Positions 11,701 through 24,038 of a stretch of DNA of 64,000 nucleotides are shown here, one piece after another. The position numbers and the translations under genes are program-made. The notes under the pieces were generated by a model. The model worked only from the letters and a program-made list of their open reading frames with translations. It searched no databases and was not told where the DNA came from. The stretch spans positions 496,001 through 560,000 of the forward strand of contig OZ237773.1 of the NCBI GenBank assembly GCA_965178125.1, in the 5' to 3' direction. Numbering within the stretch: position 1 is the stretch's first letter; each line of letters begins with the position of its first letter. This DNA is from Bilabrum cf. latius. Taxonomy: Eukaryota; Bigyra: Bicosoecida; Bigyra; Bicosoecida.

Positions 11701-14700
11701 CCTCGTGCAGTCCGGGTCTGGGATGGGCAGCTCGGTGGCGGCTGTCGGGGATTTAGATGGGGACGGCCGCATGGACCTCGTTGTGGGAGCCGAGAGTGAC
11801 AGCGGGGATGGGACTAACGCAGGTGCTGTGCTCGTGATCTACATGGGAGGCAGCCGCGTCACTGCCAGCCCCAGTGCATCAGCCAGCAGCAGCCCATCCA
11901 GCAGCGCATCTCCCAGCACGTCGGCAACACCCAGCGCATCTTCCAGCACGTCAGCAACACCCAGCACATCTCCCAGCACGTCGGCAACACCCAGTCCTCT
12001 CGGTGCAGGCAACGTCACGGGTTACACGCGCATCAGCGATGATGAAGGCGGTTTTCCAGCGGACTCGCTCTCGAACGGATACCGCTTTGGAAACGCCATC
12101 AGTAGTCTGGGTGATATCAATCAAGACGGCGTGGAGGACTTGGCTGTCGGCATGCCTGGGGCGAGAGCCAACGGTGTTTCGGGCGGGGACGTGGCTGTGC
12201 TGCTGATGGATGCAGATGGCACCGTGGGGTCTGTCGTGCTGTTGCTCGGTGGGCAATCTTCGGGATTCAATTACACAGGGGAGTCCGGCAGCGAGTTTGG
12301 CCGCGGCCTGGGCTGTATCAGGTCTCAGCCTGCAGGCGATGACCCATCCATGCCTAGGCTGCTCGTGGGTCAGCCCGTCGCTAGTTTCGGCGGCAGCAAT
12401 GACGTGGGCCGGCTGTGGATCATCCGCATGAAGCCCAGCGGGCAGGTGGCCGACTATGCCAGAATTGATGGGGATGACCCGGTCATGGGCCATGAACTGA
12501 GGACTGCAGATGATGACTTCGGGTCGGGAGTGAGCGGAGATGTCGGGGACATTGACAACGATGGCATCAACGACATCATCTCGGGTGCTGGAGGTGCAGA
12601 CGATCAGCGCTCGAATGGAGGCAGGCTGTACGTGATTTTCTTGCGCGGCGATGACACCGTGAAGAACTACACGGTCGTGAACCAGGTGCCAGGGGGCGGC
12701 CTGGATGGGCTGGGGTCCCACCGCTGGCTGGGCGAGTCGATCGCTGTTCTACCCCCAGAATCGAGCACTCAGGCAGTTGCTGACGTCGCACTGGGGTCAA
12801 AGATATCGCAGACGATTCTGCTGTTCGGGCTGGGGGCAGACGGGCGTGTGGTCCACGGGACCGCTCAGGCCATCACAAACGACGGGCAGGCAGGCCTGGA
12901 CGAGGACGATCTTGAGGCCTTAAGCCGGTTTGGGTATGCTGTTGGGGCGATCGGCGATGTGAACGGGGACGGATGTACCGATCTGGCAGTAGGTGCCCCT
13001 TAGGACAGCGAGGGGGGATCTGGATCAGGGGCGGTGTACCTTCTCGTGCTGGACCGCAGCGGGGCCAGCGCTCGCGTGTCCTCCTGGACGAAGATCACGG
13101 CTCGAACCCAGGGCCTCGGTGGCGCTGTCACAGCAGCGGATGAGCTTGGCTCTAGCATTACGTCACTAATGGATGTTAACGGGGACGGGCGTCTTGACTT
13201 GGCAGTGGGCATGTCGCGCTACAACGGGGGCGCCGTGCTCGTGATGCACCTAGGGGGCGCAGTGCCCAGCACCAGCCCTAGCCCTAGCCCCAGTCCCAGT
13301 CCCAGTTCCAGCCCCAGCTCCAGCTCCAGCTCCAGCTCCAGCTCCAGCTCCAGTTCTAGCCCCAGTTCAAGCCCCAGTTCCAGCTCCAGTTCTAGCTCCA
13401 GTTCTAGCCCCAGTTCAAGCCCCAGTTCAAGCCCCAGTTCCAGCTCCAGTTCTAGCCCCAGTTCAAGCCCCAGTTCAAGCCCCAGTTCCAGCTCCAGTTC
13501 TAGCCCCAGTTCTAGCCCCAGTCCCAGCACGACTGCAACTGCTTCACCATCGTCCAGCTCAACACCAAGCCGCAGCCCTATCCCAAGCTCTGGTTCTAGC
13601 CCAAGCAGTACTAGCGATCCGCTCCCCAGCCCCAGCATGACCCCGGTGCCCATGGTGCGGCTGGCTGGCATCCAGGCCCTGTCTCTGGACGGCGCCATCA
13701 GCGGTCAGCTCTGGGAGTCGCTTGCAGGGCCCAATGCCACCACGGTGGTGTCTGGCCCCGGGCTGCTGCCAGGGGATAGACTGCCGGACAGACTCGTTGG
13801 CATGCCGAGCGCGTTCGGCCTCGGGGCTGTGGCGGTGCTCGAGGCCCGTGCAAGCGGCAATGCATCCCTGGCTGATTATGCCGTGAAAGGAGTATTGACC
13901 GGGCATGAGGGGACGGGTGTGCTGGCTGGCAAGATGTTGGCACAGGTGCTCGTGTCGCCGCTTCGGTTTGGAGCTGCTGTGACGTTTGCGGGTGATGTGG
14001 ATGGTGATGGACATGCTGACGTAGCCGTGGGGGCCCCGGGGGCACAGGCACAGGAGGGCGCAGTGTTTCTGATTCGACTAAATGGTACGTCCGGTGCTCC
14101 ACTGGATGTGACGACGATCGGTTCTTTCTCCGGTGGAATGGACACGGGCCTTTCGGTGGCTGCCGAGTTTGGTGCTTCTTTACTGGGTGGTCCAGAGATT
14201 GACATGAACGGCGACTCCGTGCCTGACCTAATTATCGGGGCACCTGGCCCTAGCACGGGGGAGGTGGGGCTGGTCACACTCACGAGGAGCATGGCCGTTG
14301 AGTCGTTCCGTTGGATAAATCGTGCACAGTCCGTGCCCGAGGACCTGCGGTACGGCGCTTCCCTCGCCCGCCTCGGCCCCTCCAGCTGCGTGGCCTCGGA
14401 TGACGCTCTGTAGGCGCTGTAGCTGGGCGACCACTTCGGCTGGCAGTCCTATCCACCGCCTGCTGGAGGGCAAGAGCCGTGTCTCTTGCGGATCGCAGTA
14501 GGCCAACCGGGGGACAGGCCGGCTGACGCAACGGCTCTACTCGGGATTCCCATCCATACACCATCGGGAGCTGTGGCCGTTTTGACGGTGCGCGGCACCA
14601 GCAGGAGCATGCAGGACCCGGTCACGATCACGTCTTTGTCTGGTGGGCTCGACGTGGATCTCCCTGCAGGGGGTCAGTTCGGCCTGTCTGTGGCGGCAAT

Positions 14701-15619
14701 GGGGCCTGGGCTGAGGCATGGCGACCACTCTGTGCTGGCAGTGGTGGGGGCCCCGCCCCTGCCACTGAGTCAGGAAGGCCTCCTGGTGCTCAAGGACGGG
14801 CTCTTTCACATACAGAATCCGGCTGCTTCTGCGGTGTTTGTCCTGGAGATGGGTCCCAGGTGTGTGGACCAGACCCGCGTGCTCCAGGTGACTCGTGCGG
14901 CAGGCGAGATGGGAGAGCAGGAGGCTTCTGCTGCCGCTGCAGTCTAGGCCGTACCCGATGCGATAGGCTTGTTGGGTTCTCTGGGCGCACTCGCTGCATC
15001 GGGAGGCAGGGATCAGCTTGTCGTGGGTGCGCCAGCAGGTGCATTGCAAGGTGGTGTAGCCACCGTCCTGCAGATGGAAGCCTACCCATGGTCATCTGCG
15101 GCGCCAAGCCCCACTGGCACAGGCACCCCCAGCCCCTTATCGGCTGCGTCGATCAGCGGCACGCCCTCTGTTACCCCCACCCCGACTCCAAGCAACTTCC
15201 CGAGCCCGCTGCCGGACGCACCAGCTGTGATGCGGGAGAGCCTCCCGCCCGTGCCATCCGATGCGCCTCCCGCCGGAATGTAGTGGGTGCTCGTGGAGCT
15301 CAACGGAACTATCGCCATATCGGTGTTTGGCTCAGCCCCGGCAGTGCTGCAGACCCCACAGAATGAACCGGAATTCCAGCGCGTTCGAGAGAGGATACAA
15401 TTGCTGGTTGGGACCAGCCTTCTGCGGTCGATGGGGGGTGACTTGCAGTGGGGCTTGCAGGATGGTACCGTGGGCTCCGGTGGAGTGGACCGTGGGGGGA
15501 GCTTGTGGGCCCGGGCTCGCACATATGGCCATGCGATCGGCAGCGATGGGGGTGACTTGGTCCTGCACAGCACAAACGGTGGAATATACGGTGGAGAGGG
15601 CGTTGCGGCAGTGCCTGAA

Positions 15620-15664
<45 letters not shown>

Positions 15665-17992
15665 TCGGGCCCAGGGGGCGTCAATGTGGAGGACGGGCTA
15701 GTCCTGCAGACGGATGGCGGCATGCAAGGTGCACAGAACGACTCGCAATCAAGCCGCGTGCTCTCGGGTCGGTCCAACGACACGGAGTCGGGTGCTTCTT
15801 TGCCTGGCGAGCCAGCAGGAGGCCCAGCTGACAGTGCGCTGCAGCCGTCGTCCCAGCCTGAACTGTTCGCTCCAGATGCACCCATGACGATCAGTTTCGC
15901 GGCTCTGGCTCGTGTGCAGGTGGATTTCAACTTGGCGGCGCGAGCGATCGCCTCGGAGGAGCTAGTCCAGGCCATGGCAAGTGCAGCACCTGCCGGCCAG
16001 AATGCCTCAACACATGCCGCGGGCCAGGGCCCAGGAGCAGACCCCTCTGCCATGCTGCTGGCCAACCTGACCGATGCATTCATGGATCAGACGTTCGCCA
16101 GACAGCTGTTTGCCAGTGATCCTGGGCTGTTCAGCAGCGACTCTAGAGGGGCGCCCACGGATGCAGTGCTGGTAGGTATCGTTGCTGCCGTGCGGCTGAT
16201 CGACTCGATTGATCAGGACCAGGGGAGTGCGGAGGGTGAGAGAGATGCCAGTGGCAACCCGACACAGACGGGCGAACGGGTCAGTTTCAGTATGCGCGAG
16301 CTCGTAGTTGGCATAGTTGTCTTCGTGAGTGCAACTGCTCTGTGCGTGGGTTTCGTGTTCGCCGGCCTGTGGTACCTGAACGCGCGGCAGACTGCAGCGG
16401 TGCAGGCCGAGATGGACGAGGCCAGCAGGATGCAGGAAGAGCTGTCCCGTGCCGATGCCGCAGACGAAGAGGAGGGGGAGGGGGACCGGGAGGCGGCTCG
16501 CATGATTGGCGCGCGGCTGGCAGGAGGCAGCAGCATGTGGCCAAGAGGGGGCAAGGACGGGAATGGGCTTAGGTCGGCTGGGAGGGTGTCCCCGCATGTC
16601 CTGCCGGTGAGCGTGCAGGGGACGCACATTCCAGGGACTGGCGCCCCTTAGTAGGCCGCAGCTCGAATGAATGGTGGGAGCAGCAGGAGTTGCGCTCCCT
16701 GGGAGGATCGGGGGCGTGTCTCCATGAGCACTCGTCACTCAAGCATGACCCAAACTTAGGATGAAGCAGATGCCGCTGCCCAGCATGCCACTGCCGCCTT
16801 CTCCCTTGGGCGCAATAAGGAAGGAATTAAAGTTACCGAGGCGTGGGGACAGGGTTAGCCGGGTGTCGATGGAGCTATCTCGAGGGCGGTCGGCAGCGAT
16901 GTCCTTGCATTGCAGCAGAGGTCAGACCGCAGGCAGCTGAGGGAAGCCGCGATCCAGGCACCGCTATCGGCTGCAGAGCGGCGGGCCCTGGCTGGGTTTG
17001 AGGGTGGGCCGCACACTACGCTGCTGCAGCGTGGCATGCACACCATCGGGGCAGACAGGGCGCTGGATCCGGGATTGAGGCTGGCCCCACCGACTGCTGC
17101 TGACCCCTCCAGCCCGTCCACTGCCCACGCAGCCGCCCTCGCGACCCGCCGGTCCTTCAACTACTCGCCCAGGGCCCGCCGGCGGTCGTCGTAGCCTGGC
17201 TTTCTGATGCACGTTCCCGCTGGCTCAGAGGACGCCAGCAGCATGCGCACAGCAGGCTCTGGGATAGACCCATTTGAGGATGATAGAGTTGACTCTGTCT
17301 CTGAGGACGACGGCATCATTGCGGCTGGACTGGACCCGCAGGGTCGACTTCCACGTGGCAAAGTAGATGCCTTCCAGACAGATGTCTCCAAGGTCGTTGT
17401 TCTGCGAGACCTGGACCAAGCAGAGGGACATAGTGTTACTGCTGCTGCCGCTGGATCGCGGGCTGGGTACGCCGCAGCGAGATCTCAGGGGGGGCTGCTT
17501 AGCGGTCGAGCAGCCGCGGAGGATGGTGTGGACTCCCGCGCGCGCTCTCGACGGAGCTCTGACCCCGGTTTCCTGATTGACATGGTGGCCAATGGGTCGG
17601 AGGAGCTGGTCGTTGGACACTCGGTGCCGGTAGGACAGCAGCGCGATCTGTCTGCTGGCACCTAGGGTGCGCAAGCGGAAGTGCACACGGAGCAAAAGGA
17701 CGAAAGCGTTGTTCCTAGCGCACTGCGTGCCCTTCGCCACGCCGCCAATGTGGGACACGACTCCTCTCAGGAGGCAGGCAGGGGCCCAGCCAACGACGTG
17801 CACTCGAATCTAGAAGTCGCACCGGGCGAGCCAGTCACTGTGGGTGGGGAGGAGGACGGAGGTAAATAGAGCGAGGAGGTGTACGAAGACGAGAGTGATG
17901 AGGAGGACGAGGATGATGTCATGAAGCTGATCAGAGCAGCTGTTGCCACTGGGATGTCCCTCGACAACAAGCCCGAGGATCCGGATGGTTGA
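8726..17992 (+). CDS. Giant FG-GAP repeat (integrin-alpha-like) type I membrane protein
   Basis: About 3036 residues. Exon 1 (8726-8866) encodes a signal peptide ([20 protein letters not shown]). An intron of about 156 bp (donor GTAAGT at 8867, acceptor at 9022 or 9025) precedes one open frame of nearly 9 kb. At least 14 FG-GAP units with calcium-loop motifs of the type DxDxDGxxDxxVGA are visible ([58 protein letters not shown] and others), so the ectodomain should form beta-propellers. Ser/Pro linkers lie at 10510-10560, 11870-12000 and 13264-13650, and an Asp/Glu run at about 15620-15665. One transmembrane helix ([20 protein letters not shown], nt about 16306-16365) is followed by an acidic cytoplasmic tail of about 530 residues. 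About 17 UAGs are read as Gln, including a UAG UAG pair at 16649. It ends with UGA. Adhesion or matrix binding is inferred from the fold only. Confidence 0.9.
8867..9022 (+). other. Intron 1 of the FG-GAP gene
   Basis: GTAAGT donor directly after codon 47. Acceptor ggtgcag at 9016-9022 (or tag at 9025) restores the frame that stays open for the remaining 8.9 kb. Phase 0. Confidence 0.75.
13264..13535 (+). repeat. Ser/Pro-coding minisatellite
   Basis: Degenerate tandem units of the type cccagttcaagc/cccagttccagctcc encode a long Ser/Pro spacer between FG-GAP blocks. It would act as an extended, probably O-glycosylated stalk. Confidence 0.85.
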
Positions 17993-18201
17993 CTGGCGTT
18001 CATTGTAGCTGAAATTGACCCACCCCCCGTGAGCTGAACAGCGGGGGTGCGACCAAATGCTCTAATTGATCCCGGATCCCTAGAACAGGTACCACCTGTC
18101 TCTGGACACATTGCCCAGTCTAGGAGAAACTTGGAACGAAAAAGCTATTTGGTAGATTACAACCTAGGTCATCTCCAAACAAATTGTGCTTTTCAGCGTG
18201 C
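17993..18201. other. Convergent intergenic region
   Basis: About 210 bp between the stop codons of the FG-GAP gene and CCDC47. It should contain both 3' UTRs. No feature was recognised. Confidence 0.6.
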
Positions 18202-19862
18202 TCACATGCCCATCCCTGGCATCATGCCGCTCTTCTGCATGGCCTTGGCCAACCTCTTCTGCTCCTTCTTCTTCATCGCCTTGGCCTTCTTGGGGTTGGT
18301 GCGCTCCAGCTCCGCCAGCCTGGCCTCTTTTTCTCTCTGCTTCTGGGCCTCTTCCAGCTCCCTCTGCTTCTGCTCCCGCTCCCTCTTCACCTCTGTCAGC
18401 TTCGATTCGCGCTGCTTGCGGCAGGCAGCCAGCTCCCGCTGGTCTCCCCGCACGGTTGCCACGGCATCCGTCAGTTGCAGGGCCAGCTGCACCAGCCTCT
18501 CGATCTTAGAGGGCCAGTCGGACCCCGAGGGCAGCTCGATGCGCATCTGCACCGCGAAGTTGGTCATGGGGCTGTCCTGCGATGCAGCCGCGTTCTTGGC
18601 GTGGTCCGTGACGAGCAGTTGCTTGAAGGCAGCGGGAATGCCTTCTGCCTTGTCTCCCTTGGCGTACCGCAGCATCACCTCCAGTGCGGTCTCAGCGGCC
18701 CCCTCGTCCTCGTCCTCGTCCTCTTCGTCCTCCGGGTCCGGGGTCAGCTTGGTGGCGCCCAGCACACCAGAAGCCAGTCCCGTGGAGGGCCCCACCTCCA
18801 GGGCCTTGCCCAGGGCCAGAGGCTCGGAGAGGAGCTTCATCCCAGTCACCCTAGCATCGGCAGCCACGGCCAGCTGCTTGGCCAGCGCCTGCCCCAGCCG
18901 CTCCCTAGACACCTCCGAGGCGTACTCCCGGAGTCCATGGTCCTGCTGCATGAGCGTGCGGACCCGCTTGCGGGGGAGCACAGCCAGGACCATGTTGCGA
19001 GCCGCAGAAGGCTCCATCCTGAGGTCAATGGTGAGCGAGTCCTTCATCCCGGTGAAGAGCGCGTACACGTACATGAGTAGGTTGTGCCGGGGGATCAGCT
19101 CAAAGGTGGCCACAAGCCCGCGTACGTGCCGCCGCCCCGTGGCGAAGAACTTGAACACGTCGTTTGCCTCTGTCAGGAAAGGGAAGTTATCCGCGCTGTC
19201 GGACTGCTCGCCCTTCTTCGCCTTGGCATTCGCCTCGGCGGTGCCATCCGAGACTACTGCCAGCTGCTTGAACTACCTCTCCAACAGCCCGCGGAAGTGC
19301 TCCAAGAACTTGAGGGGGATCGATCGGTTCGCGCTGCGCCCCCAAAGTAGTACAATCACAAATGCTGCTACAACTGCCCCGGCCATCGCCTCTAGGATGA
19401 GCCCATTCGCTGCAACGAAATCGTCAATTACCTTCACACCAGTAATGCCGCCTGCAGCCGGAGCGACCACGGTATTGCTGGGCGAATCAGCCACTTTCCT
19501 CTTCTTTCGCTTGCCTTTCTTTGATTTCCTGCGCTTGGGCAGCTTAGATTTCTTGGATGGCTTGTCACTTGCATCAGGCGTATCCACCGGCGCACTTCCA
19601 GCGGGTTTTTCGCTAGCAGCAGACACTTGGTCGTTTGATGCCACCATATTGTCTTCAGTAGTTCGCGAAGTTATCCCAAACTCGTCTTCTTCGGCAACAC
19701 CTGCAAGGCATAGTGGTGAGAAGGCATATTCTTTGCACGTGGCTGGAAGAAAGTACAATGATGCCGGCAGTAGTTCCTAAAATCGTCGTTTATCTCACTA
19801 GAGGCTGCCACAATGACAGACAATACCAGGGTTATTCCCAATACGGCCCTTATTATTGGCAT
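18202..19862 (-). CDS. CCDC47: CCDC47 homologue (PAT-complex ER protein)
   Basis: About 534 residues in two exons. Exon 1 (19757-19862) encodes a signal peptide (MPIIRAVLGITLVLSVIVAA). Exon 2 (18202-19700) carries Lys-rich and acidic segments, a transmembrane helix (ILEAMAGAVVAAFVIVLLWG), the family core FKFFATGRRHVRGLVATFEL, and a C-terminal coiled coil rich in Lys/Glu/Arg. This order (signal peptide, acidic luminal part, one TM, cytosolic domain, basic coiled coil) matches CCDC47, an ER calcium-handling and membrane-protein-biogenesis factor that works with the Sec61 translocon and ribosome. One UAG (19273) is read as Gln. The intron is only about 56 bp, and its donor (gtactt) is weak, so the first junction is the least certain part. 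It ends with UGA, convergent with the FG-GAP gene. Confidence 0.88.
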
Positions 19863-20230
19863 GTTGAGTCCTTGTGTGATTTCTTGCAAGCGGGCCTGGC
19901 CAATATACCGCAAATCGCTCGCAACCCATTCAGCCCCAGCCATGAAAGAAGCTGCTTTGCTTGCTGGCGCTACAAATATTGATGTACTGCTTGGTATGTA
20001 TACTGCAACAAAGTTCTTTGACCCCCAATCACTATACCGCTACTCCGGCCCGCATTCGCGACGCCTCCCTCAGGCTGCGACCTCAGGCTGCCTCAGGCTG
20101 CCTGCGCACCACTGGCAAGAGCGGTGCTCGCCATGATCCAGTTCCGAGCGGTGCGCTCGCTTTCGCAACCAAGACAACTGGAAGCAAAAGGGTTTGCACA
20201 TTTCCAAAGCACTACCCATTCGCCATGCTG

Positions 20231-20664
20231 TCAGGGCTGCATTAGAGGCAAAGGCAGCACATCATTCGTTGTAGCATCCATCTCCATCTTGACCCACGCC
20301 TCGTCTCCGTGGTAGTAGCTTTTGATATATCCGTCTGCACCCACATCCACATTTTTGGACTCGCCCAGGTTCACTGTTTTGGTATCCTCAGAGCGGCCCG
20401 CGTCCGCATTGGATCCTGTGCTTTAGTTCGCACCGAACGCACCGCGACGACGATCTTTGCCCCATATAAGTCGGAACTGCCCTTTGTCTCATTTTCGCTC
20501 TTCCAAGTGCCGGAATTCGGTACAAGCTGCAAATAAATAGCGTAGCATATCGTGGTTCACGCACGGCGTGTTACTGGAGACGTGGCAAGAACGCTATGAG
20601 CTTGAAGCGCTGCATACCTTGAGAGACAGACGACGGCGCCATCAATTTCTACAGTGTCAGCCAT
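20231..20664 (-). CDS. Possible small spliced gene, unidentified
   Basis: Minus-strand segment 20231-20415 has a coding-like frame ending KSYYHGDEAWVKMEMD...LPLPLMQP and UGA at 20231, rich in charged and aromatic residues. Upstream, an ATG at 20664 begins MADTVEIDGAVVCLS and runs to a good donor (AG|gtatgc) near 20619. An acceptor (tttgcag) near 20530 opens a middle segment. The phases of the three pieces do not join cleanly with the splice sites I can see, so the gene model is unresolved. It faces away from the GRAM-VASt gene, consistent with a divergent pair. I do not recognise the family. It may instead be non-coding. Confidence 0.35.
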
Positions 20665-20771
20665 ACTTATCAATTGACTTCATTTGTCAACTATGCCCCA
20701 AATCATGATGCAAGACCATTGCAGTGCTAACCAAGTGTCGTCAAGCCGCCGTTCTAGAACGGCGGCTCCGA

Positions 20772-23700
20772 ATGCGTTTGCGCTCGACGCAACGAAATGA
20801 TCAGAAACGGTGCCTTTGTCACGGTATGGACGGTGGAGCCCGAGACAATAGGAATGCCGAGCAAAAGGCGCGCTCAGCGAGGCTTTTGAATCTAATTTTC
20901 GGTGTGCCAAGGGACATTCACCTTGAGGACTTCTCCTGCGCTCTATACCACGGCCCTGTCCCCAGACAAGGGCGACTATATCTGACCACAACCAATCATT
21001 TGTACTTTTTCAGTAGCGTGTTTGGATCTGAAGTGCGGTTGTCGATCCCGCTCTCACGAGCTACGTCCGTATCAAGGCAGCAGGCGTTGCTGATGGTCCA
21101 AGCTGTCCGTGTCGAATACTGGGACGCGGATGGGCGACCTGCAGTGGCAGTATTTGGCTCTTTTGCATCGAATAGTCGAGATTTAGCATTTGGCGCATGT
21201 CTGCAGGCCTTGTATAGAGCTAGACCAGGGATGAGGCCGGCACCGAAGTCCACCCACTTGGCTGCACCGAACGCTGCCAGTCGACCTGAGAGCGCCATGG
21301 GGAGCAGATTAGTGCAGTCAACCGCTCGATCATCAGATGATGAGTTGTTGAGTACCCCGAAATCGACTGGAATCCGCCTAACGGAAGAGGATGAGGCGCG
21401 CATGGCCTCCATAGCAGGCGCTCTCGAGGCTCTCAAGAAGGGAGACCAGCCTGTGGGCCCGGGGGCTCCTCCCAGTGCTAATGTGAGCGGAGCATCCACA
21501 GATCTCACACCTGGTAGATCAAGTCAAGCCGCACATGCTGACAGTATGGATGGCCAGGAGCCAGACGCGAGAGGCAGGGGCAGGGTGCCACACCGCACGT
21601 CCATGGCGGGCCCCGAGTAGTCAGGGCCTGCATCCCCCGAGCGTGCCTCCTCAGCTGGGTCTGCAGGTGGCTCGGGCAGAACGTTCGGGTCACAGTCGGC
21701 GCAGGTGCTGCGGCGCAGGCGCAATAGGCTGCAGGGGGGTGACGGGTCGAGGAGCAGGCCCGGGGCCGGGGAGGGGGAGGGGGAGGGGTCCTCGCCGCAC
21801 GTGGAGGTGACAGGGTCAGGGTCAGAGACAGGGATGCAGAAACATGGTCAAGAGCATGGGAATGACCTTGACTCTCTCAGCCTCTGGCAGACAGATCTGG
21901 CTCGGCTCTCGGAGGGCGGGGACACTCCCGTTGCATGGAGCAGTCCAGATGGGCACTTTGACAGGAGCTCATCGGGGCCTTTGCTGGCCTCTGGCAGCGG
22001 GTCGGGCATGGGAGATGCTGCTGGTCCAAGCGCCAAGCCAGCGAGGGCCCAGTCGAGTGTGCTTGGAATTGAAGCCGGGGCTGGCACTCAGCACCAGCGT
22101 CTGCGTGCAGGCACCGCCGCGGCCAGTCTGCAGGCGGCCGGTAGGGTCGGTCTGCTGGAGCCGGGTGGGTAGGAGGCCGAGGAGGAGGGTGGGGGGGAAG
22201 TGAGACGAGGTGGAGAGGAGGATGTAGATAGGAGGGGAAGAGGGGTCGAAGCGACGATGGCTGCCGGGACAGGTGGCAGTGGGGATGGGTCTAGGCCGGT
22301 AGGGCTGAAACGGGGGCAGGATCCGGGACTGAGTCTGGAGCGAGGGGCCAGGCATGCCTCTGAAGTAGAGGAGGCATGGCTGCCCGAGGCACCCGCGGGC
22401 CTGGCTCACAGTGCGCTGCAGGACATGCGCATCATCTTGGACGTGCGCCTGCCGCTGCACCCCTCTTGCGTGTTCCCCGAGTTCTTCGCGGATGATGCAC
22501 CGTCGGGTGCGGCTGCCTTTCACAGGTATCAGGGCAACATCACGGACCTGGTGGTGACCCCTTGGGTGGACGAGGCCTCGTGGAACAGGGAGGGGGAGGG
22601 GGAGGGCGAGGGGGGCGAGGGGCCTGCGCTACCACCACTTTCGTCGGCGGGTGCTGCTGCAGCACCAGGTGGGGCTGGAGCTAGTGGGGGCGCGCCCTCG
22701 CCCTCCACCGGTGAGCTGCCCTCCCACACGATGGTCCGGTCTACATCGTACGTGATGCACCTCAAGCCCGGGTTCATGCTGCCCAAGAGCACGCGGGTGG
22801 AGAAGACCTGCCGCGTGCAGAGGTTCAGGGGAGGCGTCCTCGTGGTGGAGCACCAGGCCCGCTCGCTGGATGTGCCCTTCGGTGATCTCTTTGCCACTGT
22901 CGACCGCTGGATCGTGGAGCCGTGTGACCCAGAGGGTGGAGGCGAAGGGACGGCTGCAACAGGCAGTGGCAGTGGCAGTGGCAGTGGCAGTGGCAGTGGC
23001 AGTGGCAGTGGCAGTGGCAGTGGCAGTGGCAGTGGCAGTGGCAGTGGCAGTGGCAGTGGCAGTGGCAGTGGCAGTGGCAGTGGCAGTGGCAGTGGCAGTG
23101 GCAGTGGGGGGTCCTGGGTGCGGCTGCGGGTGGGGAACACGGTTCGCTTCAGTTCCTACACCATGTTCCGCGGCCAGATCGAGTCCCAGTCCACCGATGG
23201 ATTGCGGGAGTACCACGAGCAATGGGCCGCGTTTGCCAGGGAACAAGCAAGGGAGGCACCTGAGCGCATGCGGCAAAGGGAGGCGCCGTGCATGCGGCAG
23301 CTGACGCGGGAGAGCAGTCACGCGAGCAGTCTCGCTGGCTCGCTGGTGCCAGGGGGTGGCGCTGGGGCTGGTGGGCCTTGCCCTGGTCAGCTCGACCACG
23401 ACCGGTCGCACAGGGCAAGTGCGGCGGGAAGCGAGTACCTGGAGGGGCCCACTGCCGCTGCGGTGGAGGAGGAGCTGCGGCAGGCGGCTCGGGAGGACAG
23501 CCGGGGCAGCAGCTTCGACTCGGAGCGTGGCTTGCACGCAGTCATGGGGGATGCGCGAATGGGGGCTAGAGCAGGTGGTGGTGGGCCTGCCTCCATGCAG
23601 AGCGCAGGGGTGTCGGGTCAGGCATCGGCCCGCGAGGGGCAGTCCAGGGAGAGCTCTGGTCCCAGCCTCTCGCGGTCCGTCCTGCCGGTCCCTGCGTGGG

Positions 23701-23873
23701 CGATCCTCGTGGTGATGGCGCTGCTATGCGGTTTCTTGGCGGGATACCTGGTGGGCAGGCAGGGAGGCGGTGTAAACGTTACTACTGCCGGCGGCGATGA
23801 TAATTTAGAGGCGAGGCTCCTCGAGAAAATGCGGCAGGAAATGCGGGCCCTGGTGGGCAAGCAGAGCTCGTGA
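20772..23873 (+). CDS. GRAM-VASt domain, tail-anchored lipid transfer protein (Aster/Lam-like)
   Basis: About 1033 residues from the ATG at 20772 (an ATG at 20826 would give 1015). A GRAM domain lies near the N-terminus (LLNLIFGVPRDIHLEDFSCA...QGRLYLTTTNHLYFFSSVFG). After a long Gly/Ser/Glu-rich linker comes a VASt domain (FPEFFADDAPSG, RYQGNITDLVVTPWV, TSYVMHLKPGFMLP, VDRWIVEP, GQIESQSTDGLREYHEQWAAF). A single C-terminal hydrophobic helix (AWAILVVMALLCGFLAGYLV) suggests ER tail anchoring. Such proteins (yeast Lam/Ltc, animal GRAMD1) move sterols at ER-plasma-membrane contacts; a sterol role here is inferred. UAGs at 21618 and 22170 are read as Gln. The VASt domain is split by a (GGCAGT)24 Gly-Ser expansion. 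It ends with UGA. Confidence 0.92.
22962..23107 (+). repeat. Coding (GGCAGT)n hexanucleotide array
   Basis: About 24 essentially perfect copies of GGCAGT encode an uninterrupted Gly-Ser run inserted in the VASt domain between VDRWIVEP and SWVRLRVGNT. The near-zero divergence suggests recent and probably unstable expansion. Confidence 0.97.
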
Positions 23874-24038
23874 TGGGTGCGCTGGATCAGCTGGTTCCAT
23901 GCACCGTGGTACAACTAGTCAGCCTTAACGATTGCATGTATGTACTAGATCTAAGTTTGTGTCAATTATCAACACTCGGTACACTCGCGTACCATCACAC
24001 GGGTGCCACGACAAGACTGACGACACACTTGGGCCAAC

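Noticed and set aside
18047-19780. Long plus-strand open frame of 577 codons
   Set aside because: Antisense to CCDC47. Its composition mirrors the minus-strand gene, and it resembles no family.
22529-23537. Minus-strand Pro-Leu or Ala-Thr repeat proteins
   Set aside because: Produced by reading the (GGCAGT)n array on the opposite strand or in another frame.
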